From NCBI GenBank assembly GCA_039621445.1, contig CP154957.1, positions 35,098,227 to 35,162,226 on the forward strand: 64,000 nt of DNA. The letters are read 5' to 3'. The position numbers and the translations under genes were made by a program. This document shows, piece by piece, positions 1 through 11,429 of the stretch (position 1 is its first letter; the number at the start of each line of letters is the position of its first letter). The DNA comes from Euglena gracilis. Its lineage: Eukaryota > Euglenida > Euglenophyceae > Euglenales. The notes beneath the pieces were generated by a model. The model saw only the letters and a program-made list of their open reading frames with translations, was not told the origin of the DNA and made no database searches.

Positions 1-1140
1 TCCCCCATGCTCACCTCACGCAGGCATTGCCAGGCGATCCCATACCTGAGGACGGCTGTTGAAGCGAACATCATCGGCTGCGTCATCAATCAGGGCCTGC
101 TCCGGAGCAGGCCACAGTCGCCTGCCTCTCGATACAACAGATCACCCGGCCAGTGCTTGGAGGGAATCGGTCAAATATCTTCGGTCCCCATCTGACTTTC
201 TGTTGCCCAGACCATGAGCTTGCTTCCAGCGCTGGTCCAATGATGGGTAACACTGCTCGGGGAAAGGGCAAACAACCAAAACACTTTCGCCGATTTTGCA
301 TACAGGAAGGTAACCAAACGAATATGCACTTCATCAGTGTATTAACAACAACGGCCTGCTCGGGGTCATATTCTTCACTGCCGCTGTCTGCCCCTTTGCC
401 TGTGAGCGAGCGATTCAAACTGGAGGACGCATGGTGTCTGCGTTCTGTGTAGTGTTGTTTGTTTCCTTCGAATTTGGGCACCACTGAGGTCAATCGGATT
501 TTGTTTAGTTTTCCAGCGGTTGCCAGAAGAGTCCGCCTCAAACTGTAAAAGAAAGTACTTTATTTGCCCCTTGCACACCTGTGAAAGACCGTCCAATTAA
601 ATCACACACATAGAGCCATTTGTGGGTTGTCCACCCAACAGCAATGGCAGCAAGGCTGCCAAGCCACACCGCGTCGCTTCTTGAGCGAGTCCTCAGGGAG
701 GCTTGGCTGATCCCACTTCCCTGCAGCAAGCAAGGCCATTGTGGATGCGAAGCACACCAAATTGAATGGAATATAGTGTTTGATGCCATCCTGGCACCCC
801 TGCAAATCAGCCACACAAAAACACACATCCACATACACGCACACACCCACACCCACACACACACACACCCACACCCACACACACACACACACCCACACCC
901 ACCCACCCACACACACACACACATCCACACACACCCACCCACCCACACACGCGCACACACATCCACACCCACCCACCCACACACACCCACACCCACACCC
1001 ACACACCCACACCCACACCCACACATCCACATCCACATCCACATCACACACACCCTCGCACGCACACACACAGACACGTGTGCACACACATACACAAGGG
1101 GTACACGAGGACCAGACACCGTGTATTTGGGGCACTAGAG
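1..1140. repeat. No recognisable gene; CA-rich microsatellite at 829-1080
   Basis: Positions 1-820 show no domain that I can recognise on either strand. From about 829 to 1080 the + strand is an irregular (CA)n/(CCCACA)n microsatellite. Long open frames through it (His/Thr/Pro-rich on one strand, Val/Cys/Gly-rich on the other) are by-products of the repeat and not genes. Confidence 0.8.
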
Positions 1141-1149
1141 GGTCCGGCA

Positions 1150-2028
1150 CGGAGGACTGCCGGTCCTGCAAGCGGAACACCCGCGTGCTGTTGCCGGCCC
1201 GCACGTCTTGCCCGACGAGCACCTTGGTGGTGCCCTTGCCGCATGGAACGTTATCCACCTGTGTGGGTGATGGTGCTCCTGCCCTCTGATGGAAACACCA
1301 CAGCCGAGATGAAACAGGTGCAGCCACCACGTTGTAGGCTTTGGGGGTCGGGGTTCGTGACCCCACCGAGCCAGCCCCTGCCCACACAGGGGATGGGGGT
1401 TTGCACACCGAGGTGCCCTGGTGGGAGCCGAGGTCGATGATGAAGCAGCTGCCATTGCGGTGGTGGACGAGGACGAAGTGCGCGCGCGACACGCTCGGGT
1501 TGTCCAGCAAGAAGTCGCACTGCGCCTTGCTGCAAGGGGCTTTCTTGAGGACCCGGGGGGGGGGTCAAAAAAGAGATGCTGGCTGGCTGGACCCCCTTGG
1601 GGGGTGGGGGTCCAAGGTTCAGCCGGCTGGGCTTAAAAAAAATGTCCAAAAAGCCCACATCCAGGTGGGTTGGCATTTTTCAAACAAAATTTGGAGGCGA
1701 AAAACCAAAAACTACCAAAAATGACATTTTTGGGTCCAGCCCAGCTTCACTTTATTTCAGCGGACTCCCCCCGGGGGGGGGGGGGTCCGCAGCCCGGCTG
1801 GGAGCTACTGGCTGTGAAAAAGGTGCTCCCCTCCGGCTTAAGAAACCATCTTTTTACTGCGGCCAAAGAGGTAGAACGGCTGCACGTCCAGCCGCATGGT
1901 CTCCACCACCCGGCCGTTCTTCAGCACGTCGAAGCGCACGCCGGGCCGCGGGCGCCCCACCCACGGCGGGCACTCGAACGCCTCCTCCTGCGCTCGCAGC
2001 TTCCGCGGGGGAACCTCCATCAGGGTCC
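1150..2028 (-). CDS. PPP1R8: FHA-domain protein resembling NIPP1/PPP1R8 (partial gene model, three exons)
   Basis: Three minus-strand exons give a forkhead-associated (FHA) domain, a phosphothreonine-binding module. Exon 1 (1847-2028) encodes [19 protein letters not shown] followed by YLFGRSKKM. Exon 2 (1409-1519, 37 codons, phase 0) encodes [15 protein letters not shown] and then [11 protein letters not shown], the GR, SRxH and SxxGT signatures of FHA domains. Exon 3 (upper end 1258, lower end about 1150) supplies the last strands, ending near RVFRLQ. The order FDCPxWxGKPPxGxxxDV, then YLFGR, CDF and SRVHA is that of NIPP1, a nuclear PP1 and splicing-factor regulator. An ATG inside exon 1 (2018-2020) could be the start, but an acceptor-like CAG lies just before the exon, so an upstream exon is possible. 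The intron 1520-1846 is almost wholly repeat with C/G runs. The C-terminal PP1-binding part was not found. Family assignment is fairly sure; exact orthology is inferred. Confidence 0.72.
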
Positions 2029-2147
2029 CTGCCGGCACAGGCAGAGCATGCGCACAAAGACAGGCACACAGACACATGGCGCATGCACACACACACACGC
2101 GCGCGCGCGAGCGCGCGCACACACACACGCACGCACGCACGCACCCA

Positions 2148-2199
<52 letters not shown>

Positions 2200-3180
2200 C
2201 AGACACACACACACACGCGCGCGCGCATGCATGCACACACGCATGCACGCATGCACGCAAAGCTGCATGAGTATCCGGTAATCAGCAATCAGCAGTAATG
2301 ATCACAAAGGGAATGACTGATCTCATGCCTTCAGATGCGGACATCAATGATTTGCAAGGGTCACCAGCCAGCCAGCTGCTACTGTCCATCCTTTGGTTGG
2401 GGTAACCAAAAGTATACCCCACCGCCCACAAAACGAGATCGACCCACTCATTACTTGACCAGGATTGCATACCCCAGCTTGAAATTGTGTGTGGCACTGC
2501 ATCTGATTGCAGCACAGAGGGGGGTGACAAAAAAAAGAGGCACAGATGGCGCTTACGTTCCGCCGTCATGCGATGTGTGGTGCGGCCCATGCCGCCTCGT
2601 GTTGCGGCGGTGGTGAGGCGACAGTTTGGTGGGCGGTCCGCCAGAGCTTCGGGGAGGGCGACGCCTGGGGACGTTCGCCGCGGGGACTGTGTCTGTCGGG
2701 AAAGTCGGGACCGATGCCGGCGCGGCGGCCCGGGTCGGGGGGCTGCGGGGCTGCGATGCGGGGCTGGGACGGGGCGAGGTCGACGCCCCAGTGCCCTTTG
2801 CCCTGCGAGGGGACGGAGGGGATGAGCCATCAAACCACCTCCCGATCCCGGTGCCCAAACGGAGGCTGAATTATGGGCTGGCATCCGATCGACAGGGCTA
2901 TGGCAGTGTCGTCCATCCTGCTCCTGTGTGACACACCGCAGCAGTTCTGTGGCCGAGGTAGTCGGCCAGGGGGCCCTGAAGGACGGCGGTGTTGGGTCCT
3001 CGGCGGGGCGTTTCGCTCGTTTTACAATACATAATACATACACATACAGGCAAGATTCAAAAAAAAACAAACTCTGGGGGCTTATTTTGGATTTTCCCCG
3101 AGAATTCCGGATTCCGGATCCGGATCAAATGAAAATCCCCAAGCTGACTGCTGTGAATGAAGCGGTGTGGCGATGAAGGT
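2029..3180. repeat. Microsatellite (CACACG/GCAC)n at 2085-2265, then unassigned sequence
   Basis: A (CA)n, (CG)n and (GCAC)n microsatellite lies just upstream of the FHA exon. From 2280 to 3180 the sequence is non-repetitive. 2560-2870 is very GC-rich and could hold an exon, but neither strand gives a peptide I can recognise. Confidence 0.6.
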
Positions 3181-3190
3181 GCGGCTCCCC

Positions 3191-3770
3191 CGGGCAGTGG
3201 CCAGCCGAATGTGCGTCTCATCGCCCTCCGCCAGGCCCAGGCGCACCAGCTCCGCGCACCACAGCGAGCCCCGCCACGCCACTGCGTGCAAAGCCTTCTC
3301 CTCGCGACCCGCTTTCAAACAATCGGTCCACCGCTGATTTGTGTTGAGAGCTGGAAATGCAATCTGTTCCCCCCGCTCCCACACAACATTGCGCTTTCAT
3401 CCTCGCACACCACTTTTAGTGCCACGGGAACACGGGAAACACGGAGCCTTCACCAAAGAAAAGCCACTGTTTCCCCCGCGTTAACACCAATCCGGCATCC
3501 CAACGCCTGGCTTTTTAGTTTGGACGGGTCTCCCTCCATACCCTCGTGACACCTTTGGACCCCGCCCAAGCAGTGGGGCGGCCCCCACCTCTGCTGCAGC
3601 CCCGGCTTCAGGTCCCCAGCCTGGTTGGCCGCCAGCCGGCCGTGCGGCTGCCGGGCCAGGAGGGCCGGCAGGGCGGCCACCGCCAGGCCGTCCGCCGGGT
3701 GGGCCAGCAGCAGCCGGTGCACCGCGGCCACCTCCGCCGGCATCGCAGGCGCCCCAGCGCGGGGGCGGCT
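3191..3770 (-). CDS. Two candidate exons of an unidentified helix-rich (winged-helix/LOTUS-like?) protein
   Basis: Two GC-rich minus-strand exons are proposed. The first (about 3589-3770) encodes EVAAVHRLLLAHPADGLAV and then ALPALLARQPHGRL, ending before a GT. The second (3191-3311) encodes SLWCAELVRLGLAEGDETHI. The pattern 'LLxxHPxDGLxxxxLPxLLxR ... LxxLxLxxGDxxxIRL' recalls OST-HTH/LOTUS or other winged-helix modules, but this is a visual match only. A clearly similar segment, ELWFAELARLGLA, lies at 10.5 kb on the same strand, so this is probably a repeated domain in one long gene or in two related genes. Codon bias (GC-rich third positions) matches the recognised host exons. Function unknown. 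Confidence 0.4.
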
Positions 3771-3904
3771 CCTTGCGGGTGACGCATGCTGACTACGGCC
3801 CGCCCAGAGGCTGAAGTCTGGCGGAAACAATGATTTCGCTGGCTGGGGAGAAGGATCCGGAGGCACGGAGAAACACAATGCGTGACTGAACCCCGCTCCA
3901 CACA

Positions 3905-5222
3905 TCAGCCAGCGATGGGGTGGGCCGCTTCACATCCATCGTGCGCCGCAGCACCTCCGCCAGCACCGCCACCGTCGTCGAGGCTGCGACGGGGACGGCG
4001 GTGGTGTCGGCTGCGGCGGGGTGCCCTAAGCACGGAGTTGGGGGTGAGCCGGCGATCCACAACGGAGCCCCAAATGAGTGCGGGAGGTTGGTTCATGGGA
4101 GGTAGGGTTGCGGCCGACCGCGGCCAGCTGCCGCCCAACCAAATCGCCACTTTGGTTGGGTGGCGGCGGCCGGCCGCCCCCAACCAAATCACTTCTTTTG
4201 GTTGGGCCACACAGTTGGCAAAAAGCACGGTAAGCCTTCTTTGTTGATGTGTGAAGTGTGCTGCAGCCCGTTGCTCAAAAAAGAAATGGACAAGGTACCA
4301 GGTGAAGCCGCTCGATTTTACATGGGGGTTCGGGGGGGGGTCCGGGACTTCTGTTTGTGGGTCACCGCGGTGGTTGGGTTGCTGGGTGTGTTTTTGCATC
4401 TTGGGGGGGCGGTGGGTTTGGGCCAGGCTGGCCGGGAGTGGAGGGGGCGCGGGGGGGGGGGAAGCTCGCCACTTTGGGGGTGGCGGCCGGCCGCGGGGAC
4501 GTACCTCACTTCGGTTGGGCGTGGCCACCAGCACGGCTACCGTAACCCTAAGCCTCTTCTTGTTGAAGCCTTGACAATGTTGTGTCGCTGCGCCCGTTGC
4601 TCAGAAATGATAAATTGGCGAAGGTACCAGGTACCCCGAGCTAGGGCACATGGGGCACCCTCGCTCGGCGCCTTCAGCGCCTCGCACAGGGCCCCCCACG
4701 TTTTTAACCCTAGTTGGGCTTTGGGTTCGCTGGTTACCTTGCCAATCTAACCGCGTTGAGCAGTGTTCTGCCGTTTGCATCATAACCCTGGCACCCGGCC
4801 CGGCCATGCCCAACATTCGGACCGCGTCAGTGAGGCTGAGGGCTGCCATAGAACGTCGGGGAGCAGTGGGACAGGGGCCGGGGTTGACTTACCTCCGCTG
4901 GGGGATGGAAGGCGGGGGGGGGAGAAGAGCTCACTTTCTGTGGTCCAGCTTTTTTTTGCGACACACCTAATTGATTCGATGGCGACGGTAGGTTCCACCG
5001 GACCGCCCACCAGGCACCATGGGGTCCAGGCTGGGCGCGGGAGGTCGGTGTTGGGGTCACCTGATGGCTGGCGACCCCGGGGCAGGTGGCGGCTGCCTCG
5101 AGGGTGACGTCCATCGTGCGGGGGAACGGGGACGGCACGCCACTGGCGGCACACTCCGCCTGCACACGGCCGTGGTCAGCGGCGGAGGCGAAGCACAGCA
5201 CGACCTCCGCCAGCGACACTGC
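3905..5222 (-). CDS. Two further candidate minus-strand exons, unidentified
   Basis: About 3910-4040 (minus) reads TVAVLAEVLRRTMDVKRP and continues PTPSLADV. About 5052-5222 (minus), after an AG, reads SLAEVVLCFASAADHGRVQ and later PFPRTMDVTLEAAATCP. Both are GC-rich, bounded by plausible AG/GT sites and share a 'LAEV...TMDV' flavour. They may be exons of the same gene as the 3.2-3.8 kb exons. The DNA between them (4060-5050) has poly-G tracts and no other coding signal. I do not recognise a family. Confidence 0.3.
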
Positions 5223-5229
5223 CGGGTGG

Positions 5230-6890
5230 TGAGGCCCGGGGGGCAGGGTGGGGCTCTGGGGGCTGTGCCCGCGGTCGGGAGGGTTGCGGTCGGCGGATGC
5301 TCCGTTGGAGGACGCTCCGGAGCAGAGGGCATCCTGGACGGTCGTTGGCGGTCCTTCGTTGGAAATCCCGTTTGCTGTACAAGTCCTTTCGACGTGGTTC
5401 GAGGAAGCTTTGCATGACGCCCCTCTGGGGGGCTCATTAACGTTCTGGGATGCTCGACCTCGGACGTTCGATCTGGAGCTTCATCCTACGGATGCCCCCT
5501 GCTGGCGGACCGAACTGGGACAGTGCTTCATTGGCGGTGATCTGAGCCACCCTTGCCTACCTTCCTCATGAGAACCGGTCTCTACACATAATAAGAGAAA
5601 AGCGGACATGTATCGGCCGAATACACAGCCAAACCTCAGGTCGATGGGAGGAGAAGATATGTCTGGGCACCGTTCGTCAAGCAACCGCGAACTATCGGGC
5701 AGCCAAGCCGTTAATCCGAAGAGTGAAGAGGTGGGGGCCATGGACGTTGGGTTGGCAACACAAGGCCCTCCGGAATTCGCTGCACAACAGCCATGCCAAA
5801 AGCCCAGCCCTGGTCCATGTTGACGGCCCACCGCTTCATGGCGTGCCACGCGACGGCGACGGGGGGGGGTTGGCGGCGGCCAGACGTTGTGCGAACAAGA
5901 GGGCAGGAGGAGGGAGGGGGGCGTGCCAATCATCCCAAGCAACAGGACAGAAGACAATTGAGGCCAACTCCAAAACGCTGTAGGCAAGCTGCCGAATTCC
6001 GTCCCACGCGTACAGCCCGGGGCTAATGAGTGACCAGTATCAAGTGAGGGGGGCGTCTCGAACATACCATTGCTTGCCGACCCCCTGGGGTGAGGGGGGT
6101 CACTTTCCACCTTTTAAAAAACCCGTCAGTCACTTTTCAAAAACCAGTCACCCACTTCCCACTTCCGACCCCCCCCCCGCCCTGGGGGGGGGGTCGGTCA
6201 CTTTTGCCACTCGGCCAAAAATGGCAAAAATCAAAGAATTTTCGTCGAAAATCCAAAAAAAAATCAGGCCTTCGGCACCTGGTGGCCACTTTTACCAACC
6301 CTGGGCTCCAAAAAAAAAAAACCAGTGAATCACTCCGAAAAAAACCAGTCAGTCATCCTCCCCTGGGGGTCCACCATACCCTCAGGAAAAACCCTCAAAA
6401 AAAAAAAACGGCCCGAAGCGCTGTTTTTTTGGGCTTCAAAAAAAGTCCCCGAAAGGTGCGTCTTCAAGTGTTTTATTCAACAAATTGACAAAAAAAAAGA
6501 TTATAAAAACATACGGTTTCTGGTCGGTGAAGGAATTTTTTTTGGTTCCGGGGTCAGCCCCCACAGCCGGGTGGTCTGGACCACAGATTCACTTACCCCC
6601 CCCCAGGAGGACTTTTTCCCAGGCCCAAACCCATCCACCCACTTTTGTGAACACCCACCCACCCACAACCCCCCACGCAGCAAACTGGGCCAGAAGGGAA
6701 GCTAGCGCCAGCCATAAACAGACAAGAAGCCGTGCAATGAGGGGGAAAATGGCCAACCACCAACCCACCAGCCCAAAATCCAGCCAAAATCGGCCGAGAG
6801 GGCAAAAAATTGCATTTCTCCAAACCACAAAACGTGTGGCACCAAAATGGAAACACCAGAACTCTCTTTTGCGTGCACTGCCGAGCCAGA
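5230..6890. repeat. Non-coding; holds dispersed repeat copies near 6085-6375 and 6586-6700
   Basis: No gene seen. At 6085-6375 there is a repeat with the motifs GTCAGTCACTTTTCAAAAA, a C-run/G-run palindrome, GGCCAAAAATGGC-like text and CACTCCGAAAA..CCAGTCAGTCA. Diverged copies recur at 10745-11075, 18695-18905 and, inverted, at 27690-27795. At 6586-6700 a second repeat (C-run, then CCCAAACCCA(T/C)CCACCC) resembles 21880-22145. Confidence 0.6.
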
Positions 6891-6894
6891 ACAT

Positions 6895-7380
6895 GAGGTT
6901 CAGTGCTCCCTTGCGCGACGAACGGCGTGGCTGCACCTCTGCAAAGAACGACCGCGACGCCTCCACCGCGCTGGGGCAGAACTGCTGCGGCTCCAGCCGC
7001 AGCGCTGCCACTGCCACGATCTCCGGGCGGCCGGCGCGGGACGCGGGCAGCGGGCCTGGGACGGGTCCCCCCCCCTGAGTTGCACTCAGGCTTCTTGTCT
7101 GTTTATGGCCAGTGCTAACTTCGCTTCTGGCCGAGTTGTGTGGTGAGTGGCCAGGGATGGGTCCCCCCCCCGGAACAGCAAGCCCAGTTGGCTCCTTTCC
7201 TTCGCTCCGCGATGGGACCAGCGGGGCCTTGGCCCGCCGGGTGCGGTCTCGCAGTGGACGACGATGGGCGTGAAGGAGTGCGCTTGGCGGCGGCCGGGGC
7301 GGAGGAGGGGCGAGGGGGGCCCCAACACACGCCTCATGGCCGGGGCGGCGGGCCGGGCATCGTCTGGAAGGCGACGGGGC
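6895..7380 (-). CDS. Possible minus-strand exons, unidentified
   Basis: About 6895-7060 (minus) reads RPEIVAVAALRLEPQQF followed by CPSAVEASRSFFAEV. 7200-7370 is also GC-rich with several open frames, one reading SFTPIVVHCETAPGGPRP. Base composition resembles the neighbouring host exons and both are flanked by C/G-run intron sequence. No family is recognised, and splice sites were not fixed. Confidence 0.25.
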
Positions 7381-7389
7381 GGGGCACCG

Positions 7390-8325
7390 TGGGAGGAGGC
7401 CCACACCCCCCGGGCCAGGGGTTGGGTTTGGGCCACCCCCCAGCAAAGGTTGGAAGCGCTGCTGGGGGAGGGGTCTGAGAAGGCACAAGCCACCCCAAAG
7501 CCTGACTCCCGGGGGGGGGACGTGCCCTCCTCACGGCATCCACCCAGCACCCAGGAGGGTGTGTGCGACGGCTTTCCTGAAATAAAAGAGTGGGGGGGCA
7601 CAGGCAGAGACTGCAGCAGGATCACAGGGGGCATAACCCAGCAAGCTGTGAATTTGATGCAATCCTCTGGACCTGCTATGAGTGGGGGCGGCATACTTCC
7701 CCCCCACTCTGTGTGTAGTATGCGCTTTGCACGTTGTGTGTGTATTTGTGTGTGCTGTGTGTGTGTTTGCGTGTGTGTGCGTGCTGTGTCCATGACTGTA
7801 GGTTGAATGCAGGGGTATAAGGTGCCTTAAACTTTAAGGTGCCTTAAATTTAACAAACGCCTTAAATTTTTGTCCAAAATGACCCTTTGTAACCTTAAAA
7901 AAATAGAAAACCTTTCAAAAAAAACTTTTAAAAAAACTCTTTCCTTCTGGCAAAATTTTCGAAATTCGAGCAAAAATGAAATCACAAAGTCTCGGTAAAA
8001 CAAGCCAACCCCGGGGAAAAAGTGATTTCTGGCATCGGTGGAACATTCTCTATCCACCCAAACTCGGAAAAAGGAGGGTTTAACTTTTTTTTCATATTTT
8101 GGACCCTCGTTCGATGCCGGGATGTCCATTGGACTTCCCTTGGAAACAGATGCCTTAAAAACTTAAAAACTTAAAAATGCTTTGAAAGATCTCAACAAAA
8201 GGTTAAAAAAAAACCTTTAAAAATGGAAGATTTGCCTTAAAACAGTGTACCCCTGGTTGGTTGGAAAGAGAGCTTCACTCTCTTTGCAGCTTGAAAGGTG
8301 TAGAGGGACCCGTATCCAGACATTC
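7390..8325. other. No gene seen; GT microsatellite (7735-7790) and AT-rich tract
   Basis: GC-rich, C/G-run sequence to about 7700, a short (GT)n stretch, then AT-rich DNA with repeated 'GCCTTAAA' text (7820-7875 and 8150-8245). No coding signal on either strand. Confidence 0.6.
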
Positions 8326-8334
8326 ATTTAGTGT

Positions 8335-8485
8335 GGATCACAAAAGACGTGTGAACCACAAATTTTTTTCTGGTGTCCACAGGTGAACCACAAAATTTTT
8401 TTTGGTGTCCACAGGTGAACCACAAAAAAAATTTTGGTGTCCACAGGTGAACCACAAAAATTTTTATGGTGTCCACAAAAAAATT
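8335..8485. repeat. Short tandem array, ~35-bp unit (left copy)
   Basis: Four to five imperfect units built on GGTGTCCACAGGTGAACCAC followed by an A/T tract of variable make-up (A-runs in some units, T-runs in others). The same array, in the same orientation, occurs at 9660-9835. Confidence 0.85.
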
Positions 8486-9659
8486 TGTGGTCCAAAAAAT
8501 TGATTGAGGATCGAAAAAAAGTAAAATTTACACCTAAAGGCGGATTGATCTTTAGACACCTCAGCCACATTGTGAGCCTTGGCCCCGGCTCAATCCACGA
8601 AGCGTGGCAGTTGAAATTGGACAGATTGCTATCGAGAGTTCTCAAGCAGACGTGGTGTATAGACAACTTACTCAACAAGGATATCATCAAAAAGTTAAAT
8701 ACTGGTGTCGATGAAGCGGAATTCCGCTTCATGGAAGCAGAAACACGCGACATCATCGCGGGGCTTTGGCATGGCTGCGGACATTGGGAGCGTTCTGGGG
8801 CATTATGGGATGTCAGTTGAGTGCCGAGTGCCTCAATGCCTGAAAAAGTGCCTGAAAAATTGGCAATGCCATGTGCTTTGTTTTGAGGTAGGAGCCGGAA
8901 AGCCACTTTATTGCTGTGGTGTCAGATGATTGCTGTGGACTCAGATCTTCAACTTGACCATTCAATGAAAGACCACATTCAATATAGTTTTTCATTCAGA
9001 AGGGTAAGTGTCAGCCTCATTCTGGTTTTTGCAGTTTGGCACTATGAGTTAGTTAAAAAGTATTATGTCAGCTTGAGGAAGCGGAGAACCGCTTCATATT
9101 TGCTCTGTTTTTTTTGCAGGTTTTACGCCAATGTCACGTCGAAATGTTTTTTGGTGTGCAAACATTATGCACATTTTTACATTACATTCTGTATGATTCA
9201 TTGTGTTCAGTGTTCGTTGCACATCTCCTGCTTTTGAAGCGGAATGCAATATTTACCGCTTCCATTTTTCAATTTTTCTGTTTCGTTCCTTCGGGGCCTA
9301 CGGCAGCAGAAACAACGCTTGTTTTTGTCGGTTCCTCCTGTTCATGTATTTTTGAATTGGTTTTGTTGATTTTACTAGAACTCGAAAATAAGTTGGCCTT
9401 TTTAGGTCTGTTTTCGATTGTATAATCTCCTTTACTGTGAGCCAAACGTCCACCGGAATTGGCCAAAATCAGAACCTCTTCAAAAAAAAAATCGAAAATG
9501 TGACCCTTTTTTGGAAGACGTTTTCCGCTTCCTCTTCTGTTTTTAGAGCACCAGAATTTTTGGCCAACTTACGCCGCCTGATTCAAATATGTTCAAAGAA
9601 GATTGCTTCATTGCGGTTGCTGAGAAAGAAAATGATGCAAATGCCAGCAGGAGGTGGAA
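8486..9659. other. AT-rich 1.2-kb segment between two copies of the ~35-bp array
   Basis: This segment is AT-richer than the host exons. The + strand has a 128-codon open frame (8434-8820) with an ordinary-looking composition in its centre, for example IHEAWQLKLDRLLSRVL and IIAGLWHGCGHWERS, but no family is recognised. It contains a 22-bp perfect palindrome (8711-8732, half-site ATGAAGCGGAA) and two further GAAGCGG...CCGCTTC hairpins (9078-9095 and 9236-9262). It could be a small mobile unit. Confidence 0.4.
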
Positions 9660-9835
9660 AATTTTTTGGTGTCCACATGTGAACCACAAATATTACTTTG
9701 GTGTCCACAGGTGAACCACAAAATTTTTTTTGGTGTCCACAAGTGAACCACAAAAAAAAAATTGGTGTCCACAGGTGAACCACAAAAAGTTTTGTGGTGT
9801 CCACAGTGAACCACAAAATGACAACCTTGGTGTAC
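9660..9835. repeat. Short tandem array, ~35-bp unit (right copy)
   Basis: Five units of the same GTGTCCACAGGTGAACCAC-type repeat as at 8335-8485, again differing mainly in the A/T tract between units. Confidence 0.85.
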
Positions 9836-10007
9836 CACACTAAATGAATGTCTGCCCGTATCCCTTCGACGTATCCCGCGCTCATGCCTTGCATTAAACC
9901 AGAGGTGGAATTGGACGCCATGAACCTTGCGGGCAAATGTGGTCACCGCTGCCCGCCAGTGGCGGGGGAGGCACAGAGCTCGTCGCTGTGGCACCCATTG
10001 TTCCCAG

Positions 10008-10745
10008 TCAAGCGGCAAAATGGTCCCGGTCGCCGAGGGTCGGCCGGGGCACTCGGGACTGTTTGGGCTGGCGGTGACGGCTGCCGAGCTCCTGGGTCCG
10101 GCCCAGCAGCTTCGGCTGCAGCGCCACCGCCGAGTTGGCAAAGCCCAGGGGCACCGGCGGCCCGTCGCGCAGGCGCACGTGCTGCCCCGCAGCCAGAGGG
10201 CGCCGTCGTTTGGGGTGCCGGGAGACCATGGGCCAAACGAAAGGCAAAGGCTGCCCGCGCAAGGCGGAATGGAAACCTACGGGTGGCCGGCGGCCGCACC
10301 GCATGACCCCCCACTCTGAAAAAAAGGCTCCGTACCAATCGTGTCCAACCCAACAACGCGAAACGATGCCCTTTTCGACGAGACCTGCCGAAAATGGTGT
10401 CGTTGGGGTGTCTCGGGTGACTTTGGGCTCTGACTTCGACAATTACTCAGAACCCAGAGGTCCACCCACCGCCCCCGCCGGGCGGCCCCTGCCCCCCGCC
10501 GTGGCCAGCCCCAGCCGCGCCAGCTCCGCAAACCACAGCTCCCACCACCGCCGGTCGGTCTTCCGCTGGTACCGCGTGGCCCGCTCCGCCGCCGCCGCCG
10601 CCGTCGGCTCCCGCTGGAGGTGCTCCAGCAGCTGCTCCGGCCCGAGGGGGTTTGGGTGTGCCCGCCGCGCCGCGGCCAGCACGTGGCGGAGGTCGTCGGG
10701 GAGTGCCGGCAGCCAGTGGCCCGGATCATACAATTGCTTGCAGAC
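10008..10745 (-). CDS. Two candidate exons of an unidentified protein; repeat of the 3.2-3.8 kb domain
   Basis: The upstream exon (about 10460-10745, minus) encodes GHWLPALPDDLRHVLAAARR, then PLGPEQLLEHLQRE, then ELWFAELARLGLA, a helix-rich unit resembling the pair of exons at 3.2-3.8 kb. The downstream exon (about 10030-10215, minus) encodes LAAGQHVRLRDGPPVPLGF and ANSAVALQPKLLGRTQELG. They sit on the same strand just downstream of the ERI1-like exonuclease exons, so they may be its C-terminal exons or a separate gene. The spacer 10745-11075 contains a dispersed repeat. No family name can be supported. Confidence 0.4.
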
Positions 10746-11249
10746 CCTGGGGGGAGGGTTCGTTTTCAAATTTCAAAAAAAACGTCAGTCACTTTTCAAA
10801 AACAAATCACCCACTTCCATCACTTCCAACCCTCCCCCCCCCCCCCCCCCCGGGGGTCGGTCACTTTGGCCACTCAGCCAAAAATGGCCAAAATCAAAGG
10901 ATTTTGGTATAAAAAAAAGAATCCAAAAAAAAGCTTTCCGGCGCCTTGGCGCCAGAAGGCACTTTCAGCCAACCCTAACTAACCCCCCCCCCCGGGGGTG
11001 GGTTGGAGCCAGAAACCAGTCAGGCACTCTGAAAACACCAGTTATTCACCCCCAGGGGGGAGGGTCGGACACACCTTAAGGTATGGCCCAGGTGCAGGGG
11101 AGGGGGACATCCTCAAAAAATACATAAAAAAGCCAAGAAAAAACACAAAAAAAAGGCAAAAGAAAACAAAAGTGAACTTCGCAAAAAAGCACAAAATTCC
11201 AGGGTCAAGCGCATACAACACACACCTCAGCGCAGAATCATTGCTTCTT

Positions 11250-11360
11250 TAGGCGGAAAACCGCCTAACCTCATTTTTAATGTTATTCCCAATCCAGTCC
11301 CCTCCATAAGGGCAGCATTTCTTCTTCACAAGGACAAAATTTAGGCGGTTGACCGCCTAA
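11250..11360. repeat. Pair of small hairpins, TAGGCGG/CCGCCTA
   Basis: 11250-11267 is TAGGCGG, AAAA loop, CCGCCTA. 11341-11360 is a near-perfect 9-bp stem (TTAGGCGGT, 2-base loop, ACCGCCTAA). The two share the same stem core and lie 73 bp apart in an intron-like region. Confidence 0.75.
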
Positions 11361-11429
11361 AACATCTCTTTCCTCAAAAAGCGCACCAAATTGCACATGC
11401 GTCCTCCTCCCCCCCACAGCGAGCAACAG

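Noticed and set aside
620-1138. Long His/Thr/Pro-rich and Val/Cys/Gly-rich open frames
   Set aside because: They are translations of the CA/CCCACA microsatellite. The same applies to frames at 1838-2298, 12500-12990, 17770-18005 and 23107-23819.
2487-2931. Arg/Gly-rich frames in the GC-rich block at 2.5-2.9 kb as a gene
   Set aside because: Several frames on both strands are open only because of GC richness; no splice-consistent or recognisable peptide.
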